This document shows, piece after piece, positions 44,950 through 53,854 of a DNA stretch of 64,000 nucleotides. The stretch is from CAXNKH01 sp049296795. GTDB taxonomy: Bacteria > Pseudomonadota > Gammaproteobacteria > Burkholderiales > Burkholderiaceae_C. How positions within the stretch are numbered: position 1 is the first letter of the stretch; every line of letters begins with the position of its first letter. Below the pieces are notes generated by a model. It searched no databases. It saw nothing but the letters and a program-made list of their open reading frames with translations, and was not told where the DNA came from. The stretch covers positions 1-64,000 of the forward strand of contig JBAQTC010000036.1 in the NCBI GenBank assembly GCA_049296795.1. The letters are read 5' to 3'. The position numbers and the translations under genes are program-made.

Positions 44950-45693
44950 ATGGTGGCATCGACCCGTCTCTATGAGGAAGTTCGTAACAACAGCGAAGCG
45001 CTGGTGTTGGCACACTTGGGCATGGTGAAACGGGTTGCATTGCATCTCAAGGTTCGGATTCCGCCCTTTATGGAGCTCGACGAGTTGATTCAGGTTGGAA
45101 TGATCGGCTTGCTAGAGGCGGCGCGTGCCTTTATTCCAGCCAAGGGCATTGATTTCGAGAATTTTGCTTTGAGCCGCGTGCGCGGAGCCATGCTCGATGA
45201 AGTTCGCCAGTTGTCTTATTTGCCGCGTTCTGCCGTGGCATTCAATAAGTTAGAAACCAAGGCAACCAACGTCCTGGCAAGTGAACTTGGACGTACCCCA
45301 ACCCAAGCTGAATTGGCGGAATACGCCGGGGAGGAGCTCGATGAGTTTCAAAAAAAACGGGGCAATGCCAAACGGTTTGAAACGCTGTCGATGGAGGTGA
45401 TCACGGACGAAGTCATGGGAATCGCTGACGAAAGATCGCGTCAGCCCGATGCAATCATTGAGCGCAAGGACTTTATGCGCGCCGTTACAGAAGCCATTGC
45501 AGCGTTGGCTGAACGCGATCAATTGTTGATGTCACTTTACTATGTGGAAGAACTCAATCTCAAAGAAATTGGCGAAACACTGGGCGTGACGGAATCCCGG
45601 GTGAGCCAATTGCTCACTGCAATTGTTAAAAAACTAAGACTAACTTTGAAGATCGAGGAACTGGGTAAAACGGGGCACCCAAGGCTGACCTAG
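44950..45693 (+). CDS. fliA: Flagellar sigma factor FliA (sigma28)
   Basis: A 247-residue sigma28 from ATG 44950, eight bases after flhG; the frame is open further upstream but overlaps flhG. Region 2 is ALVLAHLGMVKRVALHLKVRIPPFMELDELIQVGMIGLLEAAR, followed by GIDFENFALSRVRGAMLDEVRQL. Region 4 is LNLKEIGETLGVTESRVSQL. It should read the six sigma28 sites listed in this window and is antagonised by FlgM. Confidence 0.96.
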   Translation: MVASTRLYEEVRNNSEALVLAHLGMVKRVALHLKVRIPPFMELDELIQVGMIGLLEAARAFIPAKGIDFENFALSRVRGAMLDEVRQLSYLPRSAVAFNKLETKATNVLASELGRTPTQAELAEYAGEELDEFQKKRGNAKRFETLSMEVITDEVMGIADERSRQPDAIIERKDFMRAVTEAIAALAERDQLLMSLYYVEELNLKEIGETLGVTESRVSQLLTAIVKKLRLTLKIEELGKTGHPRLT

Positions 45694-45712
45694 CTTTGAA
45701 GCCGATTGAATC

Positions 45713-45739
45713 TCAAGTTTTTATTTTTGGCGTCGATAC
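45713..45739 (+). promoter_or_regulatory. Sigma28 (FliA) promoter of fliS-motAB
   Basis: Plus strand TCAAGTTT, 11 bases, GTCGATAC, in the fliA-fliS gap. The -35 box is identical to those of flgM and flaG. It supports ATG 45775 as the fliS start, since the earlier in-frame TTG would lie within the promoter. Confidence 0.7.
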
Positions 45740-45774
45740 CAACTGTGTACGAAAACCCAGTGGGAGATGCAGTG

Positions 45775-46191
45775 ATGCGAGTGAATTTCAAAGCCATGGA
45801 GTCTTATGGTGTGGACAATTTGGCGTCCCAGGCTTCAGTCGCCAGCAACACGGCGCTGATCCAGATGCTGTTTGACGGATTGGTTGACAGTCTGGTGGAA
45901 GCCCAAGGACATTTGAAATACGGAGCTATTCAGGAAAAAGGTAAAAGTATGGTGCGTGCAAGCCGTATTGTGCTGGGCTTGCAAGGAGCGCTCGATTTTC
46001 AGAAAGGCGGGGAGTTGGCGCAAAACCTGGATGAGTTGTACAACTATGTCACTCGTCGTTTGATTTTTGCCAATGCCTACAACGACTTGTCTGTATTGGA
46101 AGAATTGCAGGGGTTGATGACTGAACTGCGTGATGCTTGGCGGGATGTTCCTGCGCTGATTCAGAGCAAAGGGGTTTCTCGCGTTCACTGA
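45775..46191 (+). CDS. fliS: Flagellin export chaperone FliS
   Basis: A 138-residue FliS from ATG 45775, with GGGAG eight bases upstream. The pattern MESYGVDNLASQASVASNTALIQMLFDGLVDSLVEAQGHL, then DFQKGGELAQNLDELYNYVTRRLIFAN, is typical. It keeps flagellin from premature polymerisation. It is separated from fliD and fliC by about 43 kb and lies before motA, an unusual place. Confidence 0.92.
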   Translation: MRVNFKAMESYGVDNLASQASVASNTALIQMLFDGLVDSLVEAQGHLKYGAIQEKGKSMVRASRIVLGLQGALDFQKGGELAQNLDELYNYVTRRLIFANAYNDLSVLEELQGLMTELRDAWRDVPALIQSKGVSRVH

Positions 46192-46260
46192 GCAATGGGT
46201 AGGGTGTTACCGGGTGGATGATCTAAGGCGCTGCTATTCAACTTTCTTTTTGGGATTTTT

Positions 46261-47124
46261 ATGTTTGGCATCTTTGGCATTATTTTTCTGTTGATCAGCG
46301 TTTTTGCCAGCTTTGTGGTTGGCGGGGGAAGCTTGGCTCCCTTTATTCATGCGGCACCGATCGAGGGGTGGTGTATCTTGGGCGCAGGCATTGGCGGCAT
46401 GTTGATTGGCAATAGTCCCGATGTCGTCAAAGCGGTGTTTGCCGGGATAGGTCGCACTTTTAAGGGTGCGAAATACCATAAACAGGACTATCTCAACACC
46501 ATTTTCTGTGTCTCGAAAGTCATGAAAACCCTTAAGAGCGAAGGTGCTGTTGCACTCGAGGCCCACATTGAAACACCAGAATCTAGCGCCATCTTTAGCG
46601 AATACCCCAATATTCTCAAAGACCATGCGTTGCTGCACTTGATCACGGACACGGTGCGCTTGATGGTGGTTTCGCAGGGAACGCTCAGCCCCATGGCGGT
46701 TGAGGAAGTGATGGACACGGCAATCAAGACTCACCATCATGACGAGCTCAAGGGTTCGGACGCGATTGCCACGTTGGCCGGTGCATTGCCTGCGCTGGGT
46801 ATTGTTTCCTGCGTCATGGGCGTGGTGAAGACCATGGAACAAATTGATCAGCCTCCAGCGATTTTAGGTGGTTTGGTGGGCGCGGCGCTGGTCGGTACCT
46901 TCATCGGCGTATTTTTAGCCTATGGTTTTTTTGAGCCTTTTGCCAAGCGGTTGGCTCAAATCATCGAAGATGAAGCCTGTATGTACCATGTGGTCAAGCA
47001 GATCATCATTGGCACCATGCATGGCCATCCCATGCCTTTGATCCTGGAGGCCGCGCGCGTGGCCATCAGTCACCACAACCAGCCTAGCTTTGCCGATGTA
47101 TTTGATGGCTTGCGGGGTAAATAG
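46261..47124 (+). CDS. motA: Stator protein MotA
   Basis: A 287-residue proton-channel subunit. Four membrane helices are visible: about 2-22, 33-50, then two near 170-190 (IATLAGALPALGIVSCVMGVV) and 200-225. The cytoplasmic loop between helices 2 and 3 contains the charged rotor-contact region (EAHIETPESSAIFSEYPNI). It starts at ATG 46261 and is followed by motB after two bases. Confidence 0.95.
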   Translation: MFGIFGIIFLLISVFASFVVGGGSLAPFIHAAPIEGWCILGAGIGGMLIGNSPDVVKAVFAGIGRTFKGAKYHKQDYLNTIFCVSKVMKTLKSEGAVALEAHIETPESSAIFSEYPNILKDHALLHLITDTVRLMVVSQGTLSPMAVEEVMDTAIKTHHHDELKGSDAIATLAGALPALGIVSCVMGVVKTMEQIDQPPAILGGLVGAALVGTFIGVFLAYGFFEPFAKRLAQIIEDEACMYHVVKQIIIGTMHGHPMPLILEAARVAISHHNQPSFADVFDGLRGK

Positions 47125-47126
47125 CA

Positions 47127-48131
47127 ATGGCGACCGAAGCCACGGTTAAAGTCGAGCCGGAGACCGAAGCAGCGCCAACGTTGACTCTGGTACCGACGAC
47201 GGTGGAAGTGGCGGAGCCTGTTGCGGCAGCGCTGGCCCCAGTTATTGTTATCAAAAAGATAATGCCGGGTCATGGCGGAGCACATGGTGGCGCCTGGAAA
47301 ATTGCGCTAGCAGACATGATGACGGCGATGATGGCGTTTTTTTTGTTGATGTGGATTTTGGGCGCCACTCAAGAAACGCAACGCAAAAGCGTGGCCGACT
47401 TCTTTACGCCTGTGACTTCACATAGTCAAATTAACATGGGCGCTACAGCCGGCTCCAATGGAATTTTGGGTGGTCGTTCCATCATCGACCCTGAAGGCTT
47501 TCCCTATACGGCCAAGCAAACCGCCGCTTTGGAACGGTTGACACCGCGTTCTGAAGGTGGACCTACGGAGAACGACCCTTCCCCCAATAGTGAAAATGCG
47601 CGTGACAATGATGCGCAAACCAAAGCTGAGAAAAAGCAAGCCAATGAAGATAGCGACAAATCCAACTTTGAGAAGATGGAGAAAGAGATCAAAGAAAAAC
47701 TCGCTGAAAACGTCAATTTGAAACTAATGCAAAACCAAGTCCAATTTGTACGCGAGAAAGAAGGTTTGCGCATTGAGATCATCGACAAGGCAGACTTCTC
47801 TATGTTTCCACTGGGTACCACACGACTACAGCCGAAAGCTCAGGTTCTGTTGACTGAAATTGCCAACTCATTGGCTTCTTTGCCGAATAAAATCAGTGTG
47901 CGTGGACATACTGACAGCGTGGCATTCTCCAATAAGGAGGGGCGTAATAACTGGTCTTTGTCGGCTGAGCGAGCGGAGACTACGCGTGCAGTTTTAGAAA
48001 ATAAAGGCATTAACCCCGGTCGTTTTACGCAAATCGAAGGGGTGGCGGATACCGATCATTACAACCCGAATGACCCCAAGGATCCGCGCAATCGACGCAT
48101 CAGTATCACGGTCAAATTCAAGGATGGTTAA
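47127..48131 (+). CDS. motB: Stator protein MotB
   Basis: A 334-residue stator subunit. The membrane helix with the proton-carrying Asp is in WKIALADMMTAMMAFFLLMWILG (about 58-80). The OmpA-like peptidoglycan-binding domain has KISVRGHTDSVAFSNKEGRNNWSLSAERAETTR and ends in DPRNRRISITVKF. A soluble leader of about 50 residues rich in Glu, Val and Ala precedes the usual HGGAHGGAWKIA start, longer than in enteric MotB. Confidence 0.95.
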   Translation: MATEATVKVEPETEAAPTLTLVPTTVEVAEPVAAALAPVIVIKKIMPGHGGAHGGAWKIALADMMTAMMAFFLLMWILGATQETQRKSVADFFTPVTSHSQINMGATAGSNGILGGRSIIDPEGFPYTAKQTAALERLTPRSEGGPTENDPSPNSENARDNDAQTKAEKKQANEDSDKSNFEKMEKEIKEKLAENVNLKLMQNQVQFVREKEGLRIEIIDKADFSMFPLGTTRLQPKAQVLLTEIANSLASLPNKISVRGHTDSVAFSNKEGRNNWSLSAERAETTRAVLENKGINPGRFTQIEGVADTDHYNPNDPKDPRNRRISITVKFKDG

Positions 48132-48616
48132 TCCTTTTCACAATCTTTGAATCCGCGCTGGATGCAGGTTTGAGCCAGACGGTTGGCTACTGCAATTTGC
48201 GTTGGGTTTAATTCAGCTGAAACCTTATTCAGCGCTTTTTGGGCTTCCGGATGGGCTGACTCGGAAGCGAGAACAAACCACATGGCGGCGCGAACATTGT
48301 CGCGCTTAACACCTTGTCCGTTGACATGCATGGAACCTAATTTGAACAGTGCTTTGGGCTCGCCTTGCTCTGCTGCAAGATGAAGCCAGATCAGGGCTTG
48401 GGGATAATTTTGGGGAACGCCTTGGCCAAAAAAATGCATTAAACCCAATAGTGACTGGGCTTGCGCGTTCCCGCTATCGGCCACGGTTTGCCATTTCGCT
48501 ACCGCAGCGGCGTAGTCTTTGCGCCGGTAGGCTTCATAGCCATCTTCCCATGGACCCGCATGGGACAAACCAGTTCCCAAGAGAGCCGCTGTTAGATACA
48601 AATGGAGAAATTTCAT
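48128..48616 (-). CDS. Small exported Sel1-repeat protein
   Basis: A 162-residue protein with a Sec signal (cleavage near GLSHAGP) and three Sel1-type repeats (AQSLLGLMHFFGQGVPQ, ALFKLGSMHVNGQGVKRD). Two cysteines sit near the C-terminus (TCIQRGFKDCEKD). It is periplasmic by prediction and convergent with motB, with a four-base overlap. A third Sel1 protein in the window, but unlike the two large ones it is exported. Function unknown. Confidence 0.8.
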   Translation of the reverse strand: MKFLHLYLTAALLGTGLSHAGPWEDGYEAYRRKDYAAAVAKWQTVADSGNAQAQSLLGLMHFFGQGVPQNYPQALIWLHLAAEQGEPKALFKLGSMHVNGQGVKRDNVRAAMWFVLASESAHPEAQKALNKVSAELNPTQIAVANRLAQTCIQRGFKDCEKD

Positions 48617-48800
48617 GCGTTAACCCATCCCTGCTTCGGCTAGTCGCAAGTCGCTCCATGGCTTGAGCCTGTTGGCGCCGATTGAATTTGAACCACCTGT
48701 GCTGATTGGATTTTGACCAGGGGCTTTTGCTGGTTTGATCCCTGCCAGCAGTCGATTACTATAGCGGGTTTTTCAGGGGGCATGGGTTTGACGCAGCAAT

Positions 48801-48974
48801 TTAGATTCGATCCGATTGCTCGGTCGAGCCAGTGATGTAGAGACCGAAGGTATCGAGCATGCAGCGACACGCCAGGTGAATCGCTTCAGGTGAAAGGTAG
48901 GGAAATTCGATGCGCTCAATGAACTCAACAAGGGTCTGAGTGAGGCTTTTCTGTTCGGATATGGTGCTTCTCAA
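48801..48974 (-). pseudogene. Truncated MmgE/PrpD family remnant
   Basis: A frame of 57 codons from TTG 48974, overlapping the stop of the cyclase gene. It encodes SLTQTLVEFIERIEFPYLSPEAIHLACRCMLDTFGLYITGS in two continuous parts, which is the N-terminus of MmgE/PrpD proteins (normally about 450 residues). It ends at TAA 48801 and I see no continuation of the family downstream. The rest of the gap back to 48617 holds no convincing gene. It looks like the stump of a catabolic gene of the neighbouring cluster. Confidence 0.65.
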
Positions 48975-50032
48975 ACGGTTGCGATTGGGGTGGCGGGCGA
49001 GCCGATGGCGCCGGGCAGACGCAAGGGTGGGGCGGTTAGCAAAAAACGCGATCGTCCGTGGGCTCTAAGCCACTGAGCCAAGGGGGAGAGATGCCAAATT
49101 TCTCCCAAGTGAACCCCCAGTTTGAACAGACAATGCTCATGCAGCGGCAGTGCGGCACATGCGCCGGCACTGGGTGAGGCCGGGTGAGCTTCAACGGCGT
49201 AGTTGTCGGCAATTAGCGCAGCCAGTCCGCTGTTCGTGATCCATTGCAGCAAACGGGGGTCACGCCCTTCCAAGACAGCGCAACTGTTGTCGAGCAACTT
49301 GCCGTCGGGTTCGCGGTTCATTTCCAGCAGCATTTCAGCAAAACCGGTGTGCAGACACACCATGTCACCGGATTCGACGCTGACGCCATCTTGCTTCATG
49401 ATGTCCATCAGCATCTGGTAATCGATGTTGACCCGGGAGCGGCCCACATGAGCGTGCAAGTCGATCATCACGGCTCGGCCTTGAACGCAGCGTTCGGACA
49501 TTTTTTCTATGCCCAAGGCTTTGGCTTGCGAAGTCGATTCGCGCGGGATTTTGACGAAGTCGAAAATGCCAGCACCTTCGGCCTGGGTCGGCCCGAGCAC
49601 GTCAACACCGGCCCTGAATCCGTTGTAATAGAGCGGCTCGGGCGTGCCATCGCCATCGGCGTCGAACATCGAGCCGACATGAGCCAAGCTGTCCCACTGG
49701 CTGCTGTATTGCAGGTGCATGATGACCAGGTCATCGCTCACCACATCGGTGCAACTGGGATCGTCGCAGCGCAACTGGTAATTTAGATTGGGCTTGCCAT
49801 TGCGCAGCGTGGGGCGCAGTACCGGCGGCAAGCGGCGTGGATTGAGCACGTTGCCGCCGGGAAAATCCAAGGGCAGACTCAAATTAAAAGCCAGACCTTC
49901 TCTAACCTCGGCCATGCCTTGCAAGACTTTCTCGGGCGTGAGCAGGTTCATGCGGCCGTATTGATCATCGGCTCCAAAATCGCCCCAAGTCGAACCTTCA
50001 GGGCGAAATTTCCAGCGTGTCGAAGTTGTCAT
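48971..50032 (-). CDS. Cyclase-family (kynurenine formamidase-like) metal-dependent hydrolase
   Basis: A 353-residue PF04199-type protein. The metal-binding region reads HLQYSSQWDSLAHVGSMFD, a variant of HxGTHxDxPxH used by the larger cyclase subfamily. Further blocks are RAVMIDLHAHVGR, VESGDMVCLHTGF and ADNYAVEAHPA. Such enzymes hydrolyse amides or lactones in aromatic and heterocyclic degradation. It is divergent from the Bug receptor at 50161; the substrate is unknown. Confidence 0.85.
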   Translation of the reverse strand: MTTSTRWKFRPEGSTWGDFGADDQYGRMNLLTPEKVLQGMAEVREGLAFNLSLPLDFPGGNVLNPRRLPPVLRPTLRNGKPNLNYQLRCDDPSCTDVVSDDLVIMHLQYSSQWDSLAHVGSMFDADGDGTPEPLYYNGFRAGVDVLGPTQAEGAGIFDFVKIPRESTSQAKALGIEKMSERCVQGRAVMIDLHAHVGRSRVNIDYQMLMDIMKQDGVSVESGDMVCLHTGFAEMLLEMNREPDGKLLDNSCAVLEGRDPRLLQWITNSGLAALIADNYAVEAHPASPSAGACAALPLHEHCLFKLGVHLGEIWHLSPLAQWLRAHGRSRFLLTAPPLRLPGAIGSPATPIATV

Positions 50033-50160
50033 GTCGATTTCTCGTATGAATTTAAGGAAGGGAGTCGGACACGATGTTAATTAGCGATATGCTGCGAAGC
50101 AACGGTTAAAACCCTAATCAATTCCAAACTTCGTGCACCTGAACTGCAAGGATGTGAGCT

Positions 50161-51144
50161 ATGAACTTGAGTCTGAATCTTCGCCTGAATCGAATGTTGA
50201 TTCTGCTACTGGTCTGTGTCCCTGTGCTCGCCCCGGTGCAAGCTGCCGACATTTACCCTAGTCGAGCCATCAAGCTGATCATCCCGTTTCCTCCGGGTGG
50301 TAGCAACGATGTAGTCGGTCGTGTCATTGCCGCGCAACTGGCCGAGCGCTTGGGTCAGCCGGTGGTGGTGGACAACAAGGGTGGCGCCGGTGGCTTAATC
50401 GGTTCGGAGCAAGCGGCCAAAGCTGAGCCCGATGGCTACACCTTGCTTTTTGTTTCCTCGGCCTTCGCCGCCAACGCGTCGCTCTACAAACTACCCTATG
50501 ACCAAGCCAAGGCCTTTGTTCCAGTGGCCATGATCGCTGCCGGGCCCAATGTACTGGTCGTCACGCCCAGTTTGCCGGTGAACTCGGTGAAAGAATTGAT
50601 TGCCCTGGCCAAGTCCAAACCCGGTTCACTGAACTACGCATCGGCTGGTATTGGCAGCTTCCAGCATCTGGGCAGCGCCTTGTTCACCAATATGGCCAAG
50701 GTCGATATCGTGAACGTGCCGTTCAAAGGCGGCGGCCCCGCCATGATGGATGTGATGGCGGGCAATACCCAGATCATGCTCAGTTCCTTGGTGCAGACCC
50801 TGCCCAGCATCAAATCGGGCAAGCTCAAGGCTTTGGCTGTCGGCGGTACCAAGCGCTCACCTACATTGCCCGATGTGCCCACCATGGCCGAGGCTGGTGT
50901 CCCTGGTTATGAGGCGGTGAACTGGTGGGGTGTCATGGCACCGACCGGAACCCCCAAACCAGCTTTGGATCGACTGTACAAAGAGTTAACAGCCATCCAA
51001 AAATTGCCCGAGATTGTTAAACGATTTGAGGCTGAAGCGGTCGAAGCTGTTCCGATGACGCCGGTCGAATTTGGTCGGTATATCGAGCAAGACACAGCCA
51101 AGTGGGCACGGGTGGTCAAAGAGGCTGGCATCAAACCGCAATAA
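50161..51144 (+). CDS. Bug-family tripartite tricarboxylate receptor
   Basis: A 327-residue periplasmic binding protein. The signal peptide ends near APVQAAD. The Bug pattern follows: YPSRAIKLIIPFPPGGSNDVVGRVIAAQL, VVDNKGGAGGLIGSEQAAKAEPDGYTLLF, and AVNWWGVMAPTGTPKPALDRL. It delivers an organic acid or related ligand to a transporter not encoded here. A second Bug gene follows ten bases downstream. Confidence 0.92.
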   Translation: MNLSLNLRLNRMLILLLVCVPVLAPVQAADIYPSRAIKLIIPFPPGGSNDVVGRVIAAQLAERLGQPVVVDNKGGAGGLIGSEQAAKAEPDGYTLLFVSSAFAANASLYKLPYDQAKAFVPVAMIAAGPNVLVVTPSLPVNSVKELIALAKSKPGSLNYASAGIGSFQHLGSALFTNMAKVDIVNVPFKGGGPAMMDVMAGNTQIMLSSLVQTLPSIKSGKLKALAVGGTKRSPTLPDVPTMAEAGVPGYEAVNWWGVMAPTGTPKPALDRLYKELTAIQKLPEIVKRFEAEAVEAVPMTPVEFGRYIEQDTAKWARVVKEAGIKPQ

Positions 51145-51154
51145 GGGGACTGCA

Positions 51155-52129
51155 ATGAATACCTCTCTTTTCTCGCTTGTGCTGGCCGGTTTGTTGGGCG
51201 CTGCCAGCGTGCAGGCCCAAGGAACATCCGATTACCCCAGCAAAGCCATACGGATCATCGTTCCGGTGGCTGCTGGCGGTAATGTGGACATCGTTGCGCG
51301 AACCGTGGCACTGGAGTTGGCCAAGAGTCTGGGCCAGCCGGTCTTGGTTGAGAACCGGCCTAGCGCAGCGTCTCTGGTGGGAACCCAGCTGGTGGCCAAA
51401 GCTGCCCCTGACGGCTACACCTTGTTAGCCCATTCGAGCACTTTTTTTTCGGCGCCCTCCATCGTTCCCCATCCGGGTTATGACCCGATCAAGGATTTCG
51501 TTCCCATTACCCTGACGTGCCGGGTGCCGATGTTCCTAGAGATCCACCCAGGATCGACGGTGCGCAATCTGGCCGATTTGGTCGCGCTGGCCAAAACCAA
51601 GCCCGGTGAACTCTCGAGCGCGAGTTCGGGCAATGGTTCAACCGGTCACATCGCGGTTGAGTCTTTTTCAAGTCGCGCTGGCATCAAGCTGCTCAATGTG
51701 TTTTACAAAGGCAATTCACAGGCCATTGTCGACGTCATCAGTGGTCAGACCCTGATGATGTTTGATCAGATCAGCACTTCGGGCGTGCATGTGAAAAGCG
51801 GAAAATTGCGACCGCTGGCCATTACCAGCCTGCAGCGCTCGCCTCTGTTTCCTGACATCCCGACCCTGGACGAGTCGGGTTACCCGGGCTATGAGGACGT
51901 CACGCTCAATTTCTTGTTGGCTCCAGCCGGAACACCGAAGGAAATTGTCGCCAAGCTCCACGCCGAAGTTCAAAAAGCTTTTCAGCAGCCCGAGCTGATC
52001 AAGCGGTTTGCCGAGCGCAGCATCGAACTGGTGGCCAGCCCTTCACCGGCGGCTTTTGCTGAGCATGTCAAGTCAGAGGTGAGCCGCTTATCCAAAGTCG
52101 TGCGCGACGCCAATATCAAGGCGGAATAA
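51155..52129 (+). CDS. Bug-family tripartite tricarboxylate receptor
   Basis: A 324-residue paralogue from ATG 51155 (GGGGA upstream), with signal peptide ending in SVQAQG, then YPSKAIRIIVPVAAGGNVDIVARTVALEL and AAPDGYTLLAHSS. It is co-transcribed with the preceding Bug gene. Diverged enough from it to have another ligand. Confidence 0.92.
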   Translation: MNTSLFSLVLAGLLGAASVQAQGTSDYPSKAIRIIVPVAAGGNVDIVARTVALELAKSLGQPVLVENRPSAASLVGTQLVAKAAPDGYTLLAHSSTFFSAPSIVPHPGYDPIKDFVPITLTCRVPMFLEIHPGSTVRNLADLVALAKTKPGELSSASSGNGSTGHIAVESFSSRAGIKLLNVFYKGNSQAIVDVISGQTLMMFDQISTSGVHVKSGKLRPLAITSLQRSPLFPDIPTLDESGYPGYEDVTLNFLLAPAGTPKEIVAKLHAEVQKAFQQPELIKRFAERSIELVASPSPAAFAEHVKSEVSRLSKVVRDANIKAE

Positions 52130-52155
52130 GCCGTTCAGCTTGTTCCCTGCGCTGC

Positions 52156-52578
52156 TTAGGCCGGCTGCGCAGCGGCGGTTTCGGTAAAAAATTTCACCCC
52201 GCTATGGAAGCGATTGGGTTTCATGAAGATTGACAAAATGATCGCACCGCGCGGTGCTGTGGCAATGTGAATATTGCCCCCCGGGCGCCAGACGAAACCG
52301 CCAGCATGGACTTCACCTTCATCATCCTCCAAACTGCCTTCGAGCACATAGGTTTGTTCCACCGCAGTGTGTTCATGCAAGGGAACGACGGCGCCCGCTG
52401 CCAGCTTGAAAAGGATGGTCGATAACCCGGCGCTTGGATCCGAATAAAGAATCTTCATCTCTATTCCTGGAAACTGAGAGGCCGACCAAGGCAAGGACTG
52501 AGCCTCAATCAGGTGCGACTTGAGGTGCGTCGGCCGAGCTTTAGGGTCGAAATTTTGCAGCGGGTCTATCGGTGACAT
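52156..52578 (-). CDS. Cupin-domain protein
   Basis: A 140-residue protein from ATG 52578, with GGAG six bases upstream. A single cupin barrel shows PLHEHTAVEQTYVLEGSLEDDEGEV (first metal motif) and GGFVWRPGGNIHIATA (second). Last gene of the leftward Bug-LLM-cupin unit; possibly a dioxygenase or an isomerase of the pathway. Confidence 0.85.
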   Translation of the reverse strand: MSPIDPLQNFDPKARPTHLKSHLIEAQSLPWSASQFPGIEMKILYSDPSAGLSTILFKLAAGAVVPLHEHTAVEQTYVLEGSLEDDEGEVHAGGFVWRPGGNIHIATAPRGAIILSIFMKPNRFHSGVKFFTETAAAQPA

Positions 52579-52621
52579 GGTCATCTCCAGGTTGGAAAAG
52601 TATTTTTTCGGATGTCGAAAA

Positions 52622-53785
52622 TCAAACTGATTCATCGAGTTCGGGTTCAGGCAATCGCGCGGCGGCAGACTCTGCGTTGATACTGGAGCCCAGCCCAAGC
52701 GCTTGGTTGATTCTTGGCATGACTTGCTGGGCCATCAACTCCATCGAGCGGCGTCCGAGCAATGGGTCGACCAAGTCCATCCCGGCATAAACAATTTCAC
52801 CAAAATCACCAACCTGTTCATTCAAGGCCAACACCTTGTCGACCACCTCGTTGACGGTACCGGTGATGACCAATTCGTCGAGTAACCGCTCCAAAGTGAC
52901 ATGACTGTCATCTTCATCCCGGTGTTTTTTGAAAATAACATGACGCTTGGAGAGCATCATCTTGGTCAACATTTGCCGATAGTAGTAGCGATACGGGCTA
53001 TTGGTGTCTTGTGTGCCGTAGCGTTTGGCGGTATGGGCATCGTCACTGACAAAGATGGTGCGCGCTATGCGCCAATCGCGAGCTTGAGCCTGCTGGCCGA
53101 CCAAGGCTTTGCCCTTTGCATAATTTTCCCAGTGACTAGGAAGCCAGTGGTTCATCAGGAAATTAGCTGACATGGGGTGAAAGTCGCGTTGCCCCATGGC
53201 AATGACACCTTTGGAATGCGGAGCCACCACCGTTCCCACGATTTCAGGGTAAGGGCGTTGGTAGGGTTTCATTAAGACACCGCGCCCGATTTCAGGCACG
53301 CTGGTTTGGCGGGTGCTGACCTTGAAGCGGTTATTGGGCAATGCAATGTCGTAGGGCGGATCGCCCTGCCAAATAGCGAGGATGACATCGATGGCCTCGG
53401 CAAACATTTGGTTGCGATCTTGATCCAAAATGCCAAGAGCTTCAGCGTCAGAAGCCAAGGCGCCGGGGCTGATTCCGAAGATGAAACGGCCTTTGGCCAA
53501 ATGATCGAACATCGCCGCATGCGATGCCAGCAAGGTGGGGTGCGAATGTGACAGGTTGGAAGTGCCTGATCCCAGTTTGATAGTTCGGGTCTCTGAAATC
53601 AATGTCGCCAAAAAGAGCAGGCTATTGGTGACGTTCTCAGCTTGATCGGTCAGGTGCTCGCCAACAAAAGCATCGTAAAACCCCAACTGATCGGCCAGAA
53701 TGATCGTGGCACGGTCTTCTTGAAGCGTATCAGTGTGATTGCGCTCCAGGGGGTGGAGCGGCATCGTGAAGTAGCCCAAACGCAT
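52622..53785 (-). CDS. LLM-class flavin-dependent oxidoreductase
   Basis: A 387-residue bacterial-luciferase-like monooxygenase. The N-terminus MRLGYFTMPLHPLERNHTDTL and the blocks DAFVGEHLTDQ, LGSGTSNLSHSHPTLLASHAAMFDHLAKGRFIFGISPG are typical. It needs reduced flavin from a partner reductase, which is not in the window. Its place between a Bug receptor and a cupin suggests an oxidative step on an imported substrate. Confidence 0.9.
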   Translation of the reverse strand: MRLGYFTMPLHPLERNHTDTLQEDRATIILADQLGFYDAFVGEHLTDQAENVTNSLLFLATLISETRTIKLGSGTSNLSHSHPTLLASHAAMFDHLAKGRFIFGISPGALASDAEALGILDQDRNQMFAEAIDVILAIWQGDPPYDIALPNNRFKVSTRQTSVPEIGRGVLMKPYQRPYPEIVGTVVAPHSKGVIAMGQRDFHPMSANFLMNHWLPSHWENYAKGKALVGQQAQARDWRIARTIFVSDDAHTAKRYGTQDTNSPYRYYYRQMLTKMMLSKRHVIFKKHRDEDDSHVTLERLLDELVITGTVNEVVDKVLALNEQVGDFGEIVYAGMDLVDPLLGRRSMELMAQQVMPRINQALGLGSSINAESAAARLPEPELDESV

Positions 53786-53854
53786 TCTTGTTTCCTCTAA
53801 GTTGTGGGGGGCAGGGTTCTCACTTTCGACCCGGGCTGGCCATGACTGAGGTGT

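Noticed and set aside
46234..46842. A 202-codon leftward frame opposite motA
   Set aside because: motA is unmistakable on the plus strand; this frame is His/Arg-rich and has no plausible ribosome site.
48640..48870. A 76-codon leftward frame in the gap upstream of the exported Sel1 gene
   Set aside because: It overlaps the MmgE/PrpD remnant in another frame and has no family pattern; not convincing as a gene.
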